From NCBI GenBank assembly GCA_030425505.1, contig JAUIAB010000001.1, positions 186,001 through 250,000 on the forward strand: 64,000 bases of DNA, in the 5' to 3' direction. Of the stretch, positions 16,494 through 25,944 are shown in pieces. The position numbers were made by a program, and so were the translations under genes. The DNA comes from Bacteroidia bacterium. GTDB taxonomy: Bacteria; Bacteroidota; Bacteroidia; Cytophagales; Flammeovirgaceae. A model generated the notes under the pieces. It saw only the letters and a program-made list of their open reading frames with translations. It did no database searches and had not been told where the DNA came from. Every line of letters starts with the position of its first letter. The stretch's first letter is position 1.

Positions 16494-17360
16494 TTGAATA
16501 GCTTAAATGAAAATACTCCTTTTCTAGCAAAGAAAGACGATGCTTTTGACGTAAATCTTCTTTCTAAGTATCACTTGGTTTTTAAGGTGTCTGAAAGCCA
16601 ACTAGATATAGCACTCCTTACAGAGAGTGAAACTTCAAAGAAGTGTGCTTTTCTAGAGTCCTATTCTCTTTCAAAACACTATTTTGGAGAAGGTTTAGTA
16701 AGTCAATTACATAATATTTGTGCTAGCCATGAGTTTTTGAATAATTCTTATTGGAAGCAAGTGCACATAGTTCTTTGTGGCTCTGATTACACCTATATCC
16801 CTGAAGAGTTTTGGGAAGGGGAAAAAGAAAAGCTTTTTTTAGAAGCAATTACCCCCAAAGCAAGCCATATAAATCAAAATGTTCATATAAATACTGTTGA
16901 CTCTAATCAGTCTAAATGTATTTTTCTTGTTTATGAAAAATTAAAAAACTGGTTTTCGGAAATATACCCTGAAGTATCTTTAAAAATATATCATAATACT
17001 TCTTGTATTCTTGAGTTTTTAGATTCTTTTGAAAATAAAGATGCCTATTATTTGAGTATTTCCTCAGAAGAGTTTAGTGTCTTTTTGTTTGAGAGTAATG
17101 CTGTTCAGCATATAGCTACTTATCAATGGAAAAGTGCTTATGATATTTTATACTTTCTTTCTCTTATCTCAAAAGAGTTTAGCATTTCCAATGACTTTAT
17201 TAAAGTTTTTGTGTTTGGCACTAGTGCTGAAATTGTAACCATTAGAAGTTTTTTAAGTGATTTTTTTATAAAAGTTCATTTAGGCAGCTGCGATAAAAAC
17301 TCTTTTAATAGCTTAGAAGGTACTCCAAGCTATTTTTTTCCTGAACTACTAAGTATTTAG
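16494..17360 (+). CDS. DUF3822 family protein (PilM-like fold)
   Basis: 288 residues, soluble. The start is a TTG at 16494, two bases after the upstream stop; no in-frame ATG lies near. The sequence fits DUF3822, a Bacteroidota family with an actin/PilM-like fold: opening LSKYHLVFKVSESQLDIALL, central YLSISSEEFSVFLFE and late KVFVFGTSAEI. The usual genomic neighbours are coaD and a pilin-like gene, as here. The biochemical role is not known. Tight spacing shows co-transcription with the preceding gene and coaD. Confidence 0.75.
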   Translation: MNSLNENTPFLAKKDDAFDVNLLSKYHLVFKVSESQLDIALLTESETSKKCAFLESYSLSKHYFGEGLVSQLHNICASHEFLNNSYWKQVHIVLCGSDYTYIPEEFWEGEKEKLFLEAITPKASHINQNVHINTVDSNQSKCIFLVYEKLKNWFSEIYPEVSLKIYHNTSCILEFLDSFENKDAYYLSISSEEFSVFLFESNAVQHIATYQWKSAYDILYFLSLISKEFSISNDFIKVFVFGTSAEIVTIRSFLSDFFIKVHLGSCDKNSFNSLEGTPSYFFPELLSI

Positions 17361-17377
17361 CTAAAAAACATTTGTAA

Positions 17378-17830
17378 GTGAAAAAAATTGCTCTTTTTCC
17401 TGGTTCATTTGATCCTTTTACTAAAGGTCATGCTGATATTGTAGAAAGAGGCTCTAAATTATTTGATGAAGTAGTAATAGGCATAGGAGAGAATATAAAA
17501 AAGAAACGATTTTTTTCAGTAGATCTAATGCTTGATAAGATCAACAGCTATTATAAGAATAACACTAAAATACGAGCTGTAAAATATACTGGATTGACAG
17601 CAAAGTTTGCCCAAGAAGTAAATGCTAACTTTTTATTGAGAGGTCTAAGGAATACTACAGACTTTGAGTTTGAAAATAGTGTTGCACAAGCTAATAGGCA
17701 TGTTTTTGATCAGCTCGAAACTGTTTTTATTATTACTTCTCCAAACTTAGCTTTTATTAGTTCTTCGGTTGTAAGAGAATTATACAACTATAATCAAAAC
17801 ATCAATAGTTTTTTACCTTTTGATTTGTAA
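17378..17830 (+). CDS. coaD: Phosphopantetheine adenylyltransferase
   Basis: 150 residues, close to the usual 155-165. It starts with GTG at 17378. CoaD catalyses the fourth step of coenzyme A synthesis, from 4'-phosphopantetheine and ATP to dephospho-CoA. The nucleotidyltransferase motif PGSFDPFTKGHADIVERG (T/HxGH type), the substrate loop LLRGLRNTTDFEFE and the ISSSVVRELYNYNQNINSFL segment are all present. It follows DUF3822 by 17 bp, and a strong terminator ends the unit just after the stop. panC, an earlier CoA-pathway gene, lies 1 kb away. Confidence 0.95.
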   Translation: MKKIALFPGSFDPFTKGHADIVERGSKLFDEVVIGIGENIKKKRFFSVDLMLDKINSYYKNNTKIRAVKYTGLTAKFAQEVNANFLLRGLRNTTDFEFENSVAQANRHVFDQLETVFIITSPNLAFISSSVVRELYNYNQNINSFLPFDL

Positions 17831-17831
17831 T

Positions 17832-17860
17832 AAAAAAGGGACATTTAATGCCCCTTTTTT
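17832..17860. terminator. Bidirectional intrinsic terminator
   Basis: AAAAAAGGG (832-840) pairs with CCCTTTTTT after an internal CAT/ATG pairing with a 3-nt loop. With A- and T-runs on the two flanks it can end both coaD (+) and the convergent short glycogen synthase (-). Confidence 0.8.
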
Positions 17861-17895
17861 ATTCATTTTCTAGATTAAAGTCAAAAATCAATTGA

Positions 17896-18720
17896 CTAAA
17901 CACCCACTTCTTGCTCTTTCAACTGTTGATATATCTCGTAATAAGACTCTGAATACTCATCACTTTTTTCTATCACATTTTGTGCTTTGCCATTAAAGCT
18001 ATCAAGTGTTCCATTAAGTGTCTCATTCACTTCTTCACTAGACTTAGTTACATAGTCTGCATACTCAGTTCCTATCTTAATAAAACCTTTGTAGTTTGCC
18101 TCTTTCAGGTTTGATAGCATAGAATCATCTATATCCATCATTTTTACCTTAGAAAGAAGATCTTCGCCAAACTGATGTTCAAAACCAGTATTATATATTG
18201 TATAAACTGTTTTTGTATTTTTAAACATTGGATCATCCTTATATGTAGTTTTTAGATACATAGGGATTAAGCTTGTGATCCAATCATTACAGTGAACTAC
18301 ATCTGGCGCCCAGCCTAGTTTTTTAACTGTTTCAATAGCTCCTTTGCAAAAGAATACTGCTCTTTCATCATTATCTGTGTGAAACTGTTCTTTTTTATCT
18401 AAGAAAACAGATTTTCTCTGAAAATAATCTTCATTATCTATAAAATAGACCTGAAGTTTTGCATTGGGTATTGATGCAACTTTTATTGTTAGAGGTTTTT
18501 CCTCATCACCTACTGTTATATTTATTCCGGATAAACGAACGACTTCATGCAATCTGTTTTTTCTTTCATTTATAATTCCAAATCGTGGAACTAGAATTCG
18601 AATTTCCATTCCTTTTGATTGCATCTCCTGCGGAAGTTTACTAACATAGTTAGCAACTTCGGACGTTTTTAGGAATGGATTAATTTCACTTGAGACATAA
18701 AGAATGCGAAGATTAGACAT
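17896..18720 (-). CDS. Short glycogen/starch synthase (GT5 N-terminal domain only)
   Basis: 274 residues matching only the N-terminal Rossmann half of GT5 glycogen synthases: ILYVSSEINPFLKTSEVANY (a variant of the K-x-G-G-L ADP-glucose loop with T-S-E), then WAPDVVHCNDWITSLIPMYL. The C-terminal nucleotide-binding half of full-length (about 480 residues) synthases is absent, and the frame ends cleanly near a terminator. A short form divergent from panC is common in Bacteroidota (from memory), so this is probably a stable variant, not a fresh truncation. Catalytic ability is doubtful; a regulatory or binding role is possible. Confidence 0.8.
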   Translation of the reverse strand: MSNLRILYVSSEINPFLKTSEVANYVSKLPQEMQSKGMEIRILVPRFGIINERKNRLHEVVRLSGINITVGDEEKPLTIKVASIPNAKLQVYFIDNEDYFQRKSVFLDKKEQFHTDNDERAVFFCKGAIETVKKLGWAPDVVHCNDWITSLIPMYLKTTYKDDPMFKNTKTVYTIYNTGFEHQFGEDLLSKVKMMDIDDSMLSNLKEANYKGFIKIGTEYADYVTKSSEEVNETLNGTLDSFNGKAQNVIEKSDEYSESYYEIYQQLKEQEVGV

Positions 18721-18833
18721 ATCCTATTTATTAAGTTTGTTTTTGCAAAAATACAAAAAAACCTTTTATCTCTCAAGTTTTATTAAAACTAAATATTAAT
18801 AAACACTATGTTATAGGGGTTAAAAAATCATAA

Positions 18834-19721
18834 ATGGAAGTTTTTAGATCTATCAAAGATATAAAAGAGCATTTGTCTCAGTTAAAAAAAGAAAAGCATT
18901 CTATTGGCTTTGTTCCTACAATGGGAGCCTTGCATGAAGGGCATCTTTCTTTAGTTTCTAATGCTAAACAGGAAAACTCTAAGGTAGTCGTAAGCATTTT
19001 TGTTAACCCTACTCAGTTTAATCGTGAAGAAGATTTGCTTAAATATCCCAATCGAGAAGAAGAAGATCTTAAAATGTTAAATGAAGTAGGGTGTAATATA
19101 GTGTTTATTCCAACCAAGGAAGGCATTTATCCCAGTGGGGTGAATACTTATACAACTTTTTCTTTTGGCAGCTTAGAGCAAATTATGGAAGGGAAGTATA
19201 GAAAAGGACATTTCCATGGTGTTGCTCTTATTGTATCTAAGCTTTTTCATATTATACAACCCGATACGGCTTACTTTGGGCAAAAAGACCTGCAACAATA
19301 TTTGATTATAAAGAGCTTGGTTAACGATTTAAGTTTTCCACTCACCTTGAGGTGCTGCTCTACTGTAAGAGAAGAGTCTGGTTTAGCTCTGTCTTCCAGA
19401 AATCTAAGATTGACAAATCAAGAAAGAAAAGTAGCTTCTAATATTTACAAGCAGCTTACTTTAGCTAAGAATAATATTCTTGAGAAACCTGAAACATTTA
19501 AGAAGCCTAAAAGTATAAATACTCTAAAAAAGAGTATAATAAATAGCTTAAAGCAATTAGAAACACCAGTAATAGTAGAGTATATCGAGTTTTTTAATTT
19601 GGAGAAGATGGAGTTATGTCAAACTATAAGCAAGCCTATAAGTGTAGCTATTTGCATAGCTGCTATTGTTAATGAAGTGCGATTAATTGATAATTTGTTT
19701 ATTGGCGATAAGATCATATAG
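18834..19721 (+). CDS. panC: Pantothenate synthetase
   Basis: 295 residues, slightly longer than the usual 280. It joins pantoate and beta-alanine using ATP. The motifs FVPTMGALHEGHLSLV (HxGH type), FVNPTQFN, YFGQKDLQQY and EESGLALSSRNLRL are intact. A charged insertion around residues 225-242 (EKPETFKKPKSINTLKK) explains the extra length. In many Bacteroidota panD (aspartate decarboxylase) follows; here the next gene is htpG, so beta-alanine must come from elsewhere in the genome. It is divergent from the short glycogen synthase. Confidence 0.95.
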   Translation: MEVFRSIKDIKEHLSQLKKEKHSIGFVPTMGALHEGHLSLVSNAKQENSKVVVSIFVNPTQFNREEDLLKYPNREEEDLKMLNEVGCNIVFIPTKEGIYPSGVNTYTTFSFGSLEQIMEGKYRKGHFHGVALIVSKLFHIIQPDTAYFGQKDLQQYLIIKSLVNDLSFPLTLRCCSTVREESGLALSSRNLRLTNQERKVASNIYKQLTLAKNNILEKPETFKKPKSINTLKKSIINSLKQLETPVIVEYIEFFNLEKMELCQTISKPISVAICIAAIVNEVRLIDNLFIGDKII

Positions 19722-19881
19722 ACTCCTTAAAGAAGATGAAAATTAAGTTTTTAAATAAATAACCAAATAAACCTGACAGGCTTTTATTAAAACCCTGACA
19801 AAGTTTCACCTATAGCAGGCTGTAGTTTCAGTGGAATAGTTTTAGATACCTATTAGAAAGGTAAAAAAGAAAAGTTAAACT

Positions 19882-21756
19882 ATGCAAAAATCAGGAACTC
19901 TAACCGTTAATACGGAAAATATTTTTCCCATAATTAAAAAATTTCTTTACTCTGATAATGATATTTTTCTTCGTGAGGTAGTAGCTAATGCTGTTGATGC
20001 AACCCAAAAAATAGAAAAGTTAGCTTCCCTAGGACAATACCAGAAAGAGTTAGGAGATACTAAGATTCGTATAGAGGTTAACGAAAAGCTCAAAACCATT
20101 ACTATAAAAGATAGAGGTATTGGAATGACTGCTGAAGAAATAGAGAAGTATATTAACCAAATTGCTTTTTCTGGTGCTTCTGAGTTTGTTGAGAAGTTTA
20201 AGGATACCGATACTTCTACTATTATAGGGAAATTTGGATTGGGTTTTTACTCTGCATTTATGGTTGCTGATAAGGTTGAGATCATAACCAAATCATATAA
20301 GGAAGATACTGAAGCGGCAAGGTGGGCGTGTGAAGGATCTACTGATTTTGAAATTACTAAGGCAGTAAAAAAAGAGCGAGGAACAGATATTATCCTTCAT
20401 ATAAATAAAGATTCGGAAGAGTTTTTAGAAGAACATAGAATCCAGAATATATTAGATAAGTATTGTCGATTTTTACCAGTAGAAATTGTCTTTGGTCAAA
20501 AAGAAATTTCTGAGAAAGACAAAGATGGTAAAGAGAAAAAGGTAAAGAAAGATAACATAATCAATAATACAAATCCCATATGGGCAAAGAAACCCAATGA
20601 TTTGAAAGATGATGATTACTTAAATTTTTACAAAGAGCTTTATCCTTTTTCTGAAGACCCATTATTTTGGATTCACCTCAATGTAGATTATCCGTTTAAC
20701 CTAACAGGTATTTTATATTTCCCAAAAGTTAAAAACGATATTACCCTTCATAAAGATAAAATCCAACTATACTCAAGGCAGGTATTTATCACAGATGAAG
20801 TAAAAGATATTGTTCCTGAGTTTTTGACTTTGATGCATGGAGTTATTGACTCTCCAGATATTCCTTTGAATGTTTCCAGAAGCTATTTACAGTCGGATAG
20901 TAACGTCAAAAAAATCAATAATTATATTACAAAGAAGGTAGCAGAGAAGCTGGAAGAACTTTTCAAAAACGATAGAAAAGCCTTTGAAGACAAATGGGAA
21001 AGCATTGGTGTTTTTGTTAAGTATGGAATGATTTCAGAAGACAAGTTTAGTGATAAAGCTAAAAGTTTTGCTTTATTGAAAAACCTAGAAGGCAAGTATT
21101 TCACTTTTGATGAATACATCGACTTTGTTAAAGAGAATCAAACAGATAAGGATAAGCAGCGAGTATTTCTTTACACCACTGATCCTGGTAAGCAAGACAC
21201 TTTTATTCAATCTGCAAAGAGAAAGGGCTATGATGTACTCAAGTTTGATGGCATCTTAGACAATCACTTTATTAGCTCTATTGAACACAAAATAGAGAAG
21301 GTATCTCTAAAAAGGGTAGATGCTGATAGTGTAGATCTTCTGATTGATAAAGATGAGAAGAATGAGATTGTACTTAGTAAGGAAGATCAGGAAAAAGTTA
21401 AAGAGTTATTTAAAAAAGCTTTGAATAATGACAAATTAGACTTAGAGGTCAAAGCATTAAGCCCTGATGAGTTACCTATTCAAATGATCCTTCCAGAGTT
21501 TAGCAGAAGAATGCAGGAGATGTCCCAGTTTCAAGCAATGGGTAACCCTGAAATATTTAGCGCTATGGGTCAAAAAATAATCATTAATGGTAATCACCAT
21601 TTAATTAGCAATATTTTAAAAGAAGAAAGTGAAGGTTCTCAAAAGCAAATGATTAGTCACTTGCATGATATAGCTCTCTTATCTCAAGATAAGCTATCTG
21701 GTAATGGTTTGACATCATTTATTGAGAGATCTATTAAAATGATGGATAAGGAATAG
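19882..21756 (+). CDS. htpG: Molecular chaperone HtpG (Hsp90)
   Basis: 624 residues. The N-terminal GHKL ATPase is visible with DNDIFLREVVANAVDATQK (the Glu and Asn of the Mg-ATP site), KDRGIGMTAEEI and GKFGLGFYSAFMVAD. The middle domain contains NVDYPFNLTGILYFP and PLNVSRSYLQSD (the catalytic Arg in NVSRS), and the C-terminal dimerisation part ends near residue 620. It refolds or remodels client proteins in the cytoplasm. It is a single gene with its own 160-bp upstream region and an intrinsic terminator downstream. Confidence 0.96.
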   Translation: MQKSGTLTVNTENIFPIIKKFLYSDNDIFLREVVANAVDATQKIEKLASLGQYQKELGDTKIRIEVNEKLKTITIKDRGIGMTAEEIEKYINQIAFSGASEFVEKFKDTDTSTIIGKFGLGFYSAFMVADKVEIITKSYKEDTEAARWACEGSTDFEITKAVKKERGTDIILHINKDSEEFLEEHRIQNILDKYCRFLPVEIVFGQKEISEKDKDGKEKKVKKDNIINNTNPIWAKKPNDLKDDDYLNFYKELYPFSEDPLFWIHLNVDYPFNLTGILYFPKVKNDITLHKDKIQLYSRQVFITDEVKDIVPEFLTLMHGVIDSPDIPLNVSRSYLQSDSNVKKINNYITKKVAEKLEELFKNDRKAFEDKWESIGVFVKYGMISEDKFSDKAKSFALLKNLEGKYFTFDEYIDFVKENQTDKDKQRVFLYTTDPGKQDTFIQSAKRKGYDVLKFDGILDNHFISSIEHKIEKVSLKRVDADSVDLLIDKDEKNEIVLSKEDQEKVKELFKKALNNDKLDLEVKALSPDELPIQMILPEFSRRMQEMSQFQAMGNPEIFSAMGQKIIINGNHHLISNILKEESEGSQKQMISHLHDIALLSQDKLSGNGLTSFIERSIKMMDKE

Positions 21757-21790
21757 CTTTATTTAAGTATTTTAGTGATTATGTTTATTT

Positions 21791-21825
21791 AGCATCATAA
21801 CCTTAATGGTTATGGTGCTTTTTTT
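21791..21825 (+). terminator. Intrinsic terminator after htpG
   Basis: AGCATCATAACC pairs with GGTTATGGTGCT around the loop TTAAT, followed by a T-run. Eleven Watson-Crick pairs and one G-T pair make this a strong terminator, only 17 bp before the fumC start. Confidence 0.85.
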
Positions 21826-21842
21826 ATGGAAAACTTTTAGAT

Positions 21843-23240
21843 ATGGATAATTACAGAATAGAAAAAGATAGTATAGGAGAAGTTAAAGTTCCAAAAGATA
21901 AATACTGGGGTGCTCAAACTCAGAGGTCTTTACAAAACTTTAAAATTGGGCAAGATAGGATTCCATTAGAGGTTGTATATGCTTTTGCAACTCTTAAAAA
22001 AGCTGCTGCACTAACCAACGCTCAACTTGGTGTTTTAGACAGTAAAAAGGCTGAGTTTATTTGCAATGTTTGTGAAGAAATTTTGCAAAATAAACATGAT
22101 AGTCAGTTTCCGTTGGTTGTATGGCAAACTGGATCTGGTACACAGACAAATATGAACGTAAATGAAGTTATTGCCAACAGAGCCCATGTTTTGTCAGGAG
22201 GAAGCTTAACAGATACGAATAAATTTATCCACCCCAACGATGATGTAAATAAGTCGCAATCATCTAATGATACTTTCCCTACAGCTATGCATATAGCAGC
22301 ATATAGGTTTATTGTTGAGCAAACCATACCAAAAATTGAAGTCCTCAAAAAAACATTATCCAATAAAGCTGACCAGTTTAAGGATGTCGTTAAAATAGGT
22401 CGAACACACTTCATGGATGCTACTCCTCTAACTCTAGGAATGGAGCTAAGCGGATATGTTTCTCAACTTAGCCATGGCTTAAAGGCTCTTAAAAACACTC
22501 TCGATCACTTATCTGAGCTTGCGCTTGGAGGAACGGCTGTTGGCACTGGTCTTAACACCCCTGAAGGGTATGCTGAGAAAGTAGCAAATAAGATTGCTGA
22601 ACTAACAGGACTTCCTTTTAAAACTGCAGAAAACAAGTTTGAGGCTCTTGCTGCACACGATGCTATTGTTGAAACATCTGGTGCTTTAAAACAACTCGCT
22701 GTTAGCTTAATGAAAATTGGCAATGATATAAGAATGCTTTCTTCTGGTCCAAGAAGTGGAATTGGTGAGATAGTAATTCCTTCTAATGAGCCAGGGTCTT
22801 CCATTATGCCAGGAAAAGTCAACCCTACTCAATGTGAAGCCTTAACTATGGTATGTGCTCAAGTTATTGGCCTTGATAATGCCACTTCTATTGGTGGGAT
22901 GAACGGTCATTTTGAGCTAAATGTATTCAAGCCTATGATGGTTTTCAATTTAATTACTTCAGCAAGACTTTTAGGAGATGCTTGCATGTCATTTGAAGAA
23001 AATTGTATTAGAGGATTAGAGCCAAATACACAACGCATTAAAAATCACCTAGAAAACTCTTTAATGTTAGTAACTGCATTAAATACCCATATTGGATATG
23101 ACAATGCAGCTAAAATTGCTAAAAAAGCCCATTCTGAAGGAAAAACGTTAAGAGAAGCTGCCCTTGAGCTGGAGTTAGTAACTAATGATGAGTTTGACAA
23201 ATGGGTAGATCCTTCAAAAATGTTGGGAAATATGGCCTAA
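21843..23240 (+). CDS. fumC: Class II fumarate hydratase
   Basis: 465 residues, the usual length. It interconverts fumarate and malate in the TCA cycle as a cytoplasmic tetramer. Signatures: [15 protein letters not shown] at the start, [32 protein letters not shown], the fumarase/lyase loop [17 protein letters not shown], and [16 protein letters not shown]. All active-site residues are present. It is monocistronic by appearance, between the htpG terminator and a secreted coiled-coil protein 84 bp downstream. Confidence 0.96.
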   Translation: MDNYRIEKDSIGEVKVPKDKYWGAQTQRSLQNFKIGQDRIPLEVVYAFATLKKAAALTNAQLGVLDSKKAEFICNVCEEILQNKHDSQFPLVVWQTGSGTQTNMNVNEVIANRAHVLSGGSLTDTNKFIHPNDDVNKSQSSNDTFPTAMHIAAYRFIVEQTIPKIEVLKKTLSNKADQFKDVVKIGRTHFMDATPLTLGMELSGYVSQLSHGLKALKNTLDHLSELALGGTAVGTGLNTPEGYAEKVANKIAELTGLPFKTAENKFEALAAHDAIVETSGALKQLAVSLMKIGNDIRMLSSGPRSGIGEIVIPSNEPGSSIMPGKVNPTQCEALTMVCAQVIGLDNATSIGGMNGHFELNVFKPMMVFNLITSARLLGDACMSFEENCIRGLEPNTQRIKNHLENSLMLVTALNTHIGYDNAAKIAKKAHSEGKTLREAALELELVTNDEFDKWVDPSKMLGNMA

Positions 23241-23324
23241 ATTGAAGGAAATATTGCGTTAGAAACATTTTTTTTGCTTATAATTAACAAATTTTTTAGA
23301 CTAGATACTTAAAATAAACTTATA

Positions 23325-23981
23325 ATGAAGAATATAGCTCTTATACTCATGTTTTTCATTGGAATTGCATCTGTAGTAGATAATGATGCTTTTGCTCAGA
23401 AAAAAAGAAAAAAGAAAAAAGGGAAAAAAGCTAAAAACGAGAAGAAAGAGTGGAAGAAAAAAATGAAGAAGGTAGATCCTTTGGATTTTAAAGCCATGAC
23501 TGAAAAGTTAAGCTCTTTACAAAAAGAAAACTCAGCTTTAAGATCTCAAGTCAATAATTTTGATCAGGAAAAAGCACAGTTAAATGCTCAAATAGCTGAA
23601 AAAAATGAGCAAGTTGCACAACTCCAAGAGGAACTAAGTGATGCGCAGTCTACTATGTCAAAAGAATCTAACACCGCTACAGCCATGGGTGATGGGGAAG
23701 ATTGGTCTCAAGGTGTTGTTTATAGAGTACAAATAGGTGCTTTTAGGAATAAAGACCTTACGCAATTTCAAAATACAGGTAACTTTTGGATGGAGGATAG
23801 AGATGGTTTAAAAAAATACACCATTGCAAATTTTAGAGATTACAATGAAGCTTCTACTTTCAAAGACTACATGAGAGAAATGGGAGTAAAAGATGCTTGG
23901 ATTGTTTCTTATGAAGATAATATCAGAAAGGATATTAATGAAGTTTTAGACAACTCATCTAATATATTAGACGATTTTTAG
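23325..23981 (+). CDS. Secreted coiled-coil protein with SPOR-like C-terminal domain
   Basis: 218 residues. A signal peptide (residues 1 to about 24, cleavage near AFA/QKK) is followed by an extremely Lys-rich stretch (about 25-50), a coiled coil (about 56-110, LSSLQKENSALRSQVNNFDQ) and a C-terminal module YRVQIGAFRNKDLTQF...YTIANFRDYNEASTFKDYM, which has the pattern of a SPOR or SPOR-like peptidoglycan-binding domain. It is probably periplasmic and peptidoglycan-associated. It is followed by an intrinsic terminator. Exact role unknown. Confidence 0.72.
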   Translation: MKNIALILMFFIGIASVVDNDAFAQKKRKKKKGKKAKNEKKEWKKKMKKVDPLDFKAMTEKLSSLQKENSALRSQVNNFDQEKAQLNAQIAEKNEQVAQLQEELSDAQSTMSKESNTATAMGDGEDWSQGVVYRVQIGAFRNKDLTQFQNTGNFWMEDRDGLKKYTIANFRDYNEASTFKDYMREMGVKDAWIVSYEDNIRKDINEVLDNSSNILDDF

Positions 23982-24010
23982 AATTTAATTAATTAAGTAT
24001 TTACTATTTA

Positions 24011-24033
24011 AAGCCTCCTACGAGGCTTTTTTT
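24011..24033 (+). terminator. Intrinsic terminator after SPOR-like gene
   Basis: AAGCCTC, loop CTAC, GAGGCTT, then a T-run: a perfect 7-bp stem, 29 bp after the stop at 23981. Confidence 0.85.
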
Positions 24034-24191
24034 ATTTCTCACAAAATTAATTTTTGTTTTTTCATTAAAACAACTTTCATTTGCGCCTCAAATAATCTCA
24101 AGCTTATTTTATATATAGAACATTATTGCTAATATCTACGTTGAGATTTTTGATTGGTTAATTAAGTTTTTAACTTAAAATTTATGTGCCT

Positions 24192-24413
24192 ATGTATTGG
24201 ACATTAGAACTTGCTTCATATCTGGAAGATGCACCTTGGCCTGCAACTAAGGATGAGCTTATTGATTACTCCCTTCGTACAGGTGCTCCAATGGAGGTTG
24301 TAGAGAACCTTCAAGAGTTGGAAGATGATGGAGAGCCTTATGAAAATATTGAAGAAATATGGCCAGACTACCCTACCAAGGAAGATTTCTTTTTTAACGA
24401 AGACGAATATTGA
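24192..24413 (+). CDS. DUF2795 family small acidic protein
   Basis: 73 residues from the ATG at 24192; an in-frame GTG two codons earlier is possible, but the family normally begins M-Y-W-T-L-E. The sequence MYWTLELASYLEDAPWPATK and EEIWPDYPTKEDFFFNEDEY is nearly invariant among Bacteroidota DUF2795 members (from memory). Very acidic, soluble, unknown role; its strong conservation suggests a housekeeping or regulatory function. It has a 150-bp upstream region and stands alone. Confidence 0.8.
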   Translation: MYWTLELASYLEDAPWPATKDELIDYSLRTGAPMEVVENLQELEDDGEPYENIEEIWPDYPTKEDFFFNEDEY

Positions 24414-24652
24414 TTTTATTATTCTTTATAAAAGAGTTTTTTTTGACTTGTTAAGTCTAACTTTTTGAGCAAAAGGTATAAATGTTGTTTTTAATTCGAA
24501 AGGTCTTTTTATTAGGTTCTTTTTTAAATCCTTGATAGCCAACAAAAACCAATATTTTTTCTGAAATTAATTTTTATACTTTTATCTGCTATCACCTATT
24601 ATTGATTGAATAAGTTTTATAATTTTAGACTACATAAAATTATAAGTCAATA

Positions 24653-25930
24653 ATGCTTCTAGATTCTATTCATAATTACAAGCCTTCAGAAGCTCTGGTT
24701 GAAGAAGAGAGGAATAAAAAGTTAAATACCTACGATAAAGGCTTTTTATTATTAATTGCTTTATACTTTGTATCTGGGCTAATTATATCCACTTTTACTA
24801 GCACCTGGTTTACTGCTTTAAAGTTTTCTCTACCTTTAATTATAGTTTATTTAGGATGCTATTACTTTGTTCCTAAAAGAAATTTCGCTCGATTTGTCTT
24901 GATTTTTATCCTTTTTCTATTTCAAGTGCAGTTTGCTTATCAATTATCAGGAGCCTTCTATTCACAGTTTTATTATTTTCTTACCTTAACAGCGTTAATT
25001 GTTTTTCAGCGTACTCGGTTTATCATAACGTATTTCTTATTTATCCATATCTTCTATGCATCTATCGCTTTTTTTATTTTTAATGGTTTACTTACAAACA
25101 TTACAATCTCAAATAACTCTTACATAGACCTTTTCTTCAATCCAAAGGAAACTCTGAATCTTTTAGTTTTAACTACTTTACATTTAGCCATTTGTGTTTT
25201 CTTAGTTAATTATTTTAAAAAACAGACTTATAGCTCTATCAAGCAAAAGCTTTTTATTGAAAATGAATTGAACATTGATCACTCTATTTCTCTCGCAAAG
25301 GAAATTGCTTCGGGAAACTATAATGTGAATATTGATGCAGGCAATGATGAACTCACCAATCACCTTGTGAAAATCAAAGAGAATATTTTAGAGTTTAAAG
25401 AAACAGAAAGTATACAAACATGGAAAAACACAGGTATTAGAACAATTAGTGAATTGCTGCTTACTATCAATAGTTTGGATAAGCTTTGTAGTAAAGTTTT
25501 AAGAGAAATAGTCACTTACTTAAAAAGCCAGTATGGGGCTATATTTGTTGTAGAAAGTGTTGATAATGAAGAAAAGCTAGTGTTAAAGTCTAGTTATGCA
25601 GGGAGTAAGAGGCAGAAAAAAACACTTAGCTTGGATATAAGTGAAGGTCTTGTGGGGGAAGCTGTTATCAGAAAAGAAATGAACTTAATCAAAGAAGTGC
25701 CTGAAAGCTATCACCTCATCGGTTCAGGTTTAGGGGAAGCTTCTCCTAAGAACGTTCTTATTTTACCATTGATTGCCAAAAATGAAACAATTGGGGTTCT
25801 TGAAATTGCTTCATTTAAAGATTTCTTAGACTACGAACTTGACTTTTTGCAACAAGTATCTTCTAACCTAGCAGTTTCAATACTTTCATTGAAGGCAGAT
25901 AAAGATATTGAAGCTGTTACAAGAGGTTAG
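24653..25930 (+). CDS. Membrane sensor with GAF domain, no output domain
   Basis: 425 residues. Six or so hydrophobic helices fill residues 28-205. A HAMP-like helical linker follows (about 205-250, LAKEIASGNYNVNIDAGNDE), then a coiled-coil joint and a GAF domain (about 265-415: LREIVTYLKSQYGAIFVVES, LDISEGLVGEAVIRKE, LPLIAKNETIGVLEIASF). No histidine kinase, cyclase or phosphatase domain follows, so it may signal through a separate partner. It is convergent with ffh, with only 14 bp between the stops. Confidence 0.75.
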   Translation: MLLDSIHNYKPSEALVEEERNKKLNTYDKGFLLLIALYFVSGLIISTFTSTWFTALKFSLPLIIVYLGCYYFVPKRNFARFVLIFILFLFQVQFAYQLSGAFYSQFYYFLTLTALIVFQRTRFIITYFLFIHIFYASIAFFIFNGLLTNITISNNSYIDLFFNPKETLNLLVLTTLHLAICVFLVNYFKKQTYSSIKQKLFIENELNIDHSISLAKEIASGNYNVNIDAGNDELTNHLVKIKENILEFKETESIQTWKNTGIRTISELLLTINSLDKLCSKVLREIVTYLKSQYGAIFVVESVDNEEKLVLKSSYAGSKRQKKTLSLDISEGLVGEAVIRKEMNLIKEVPESYHLIGSGLGEASPKNVLILPLIAKNETIGVLEIASFKDFLDYELDFLQQVSSNLAVSILSLKADKDIEAVTRG

Positions 25931-25944
25931 TTTATAACCTTCTT

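Noticed and set aside
19760-19812. Palindrome-like CCTGACAGG motif and nearby CCCTGAC before htpG
   Set aside because: The two halves do not form a convincing stem and there is no second copy in the window.
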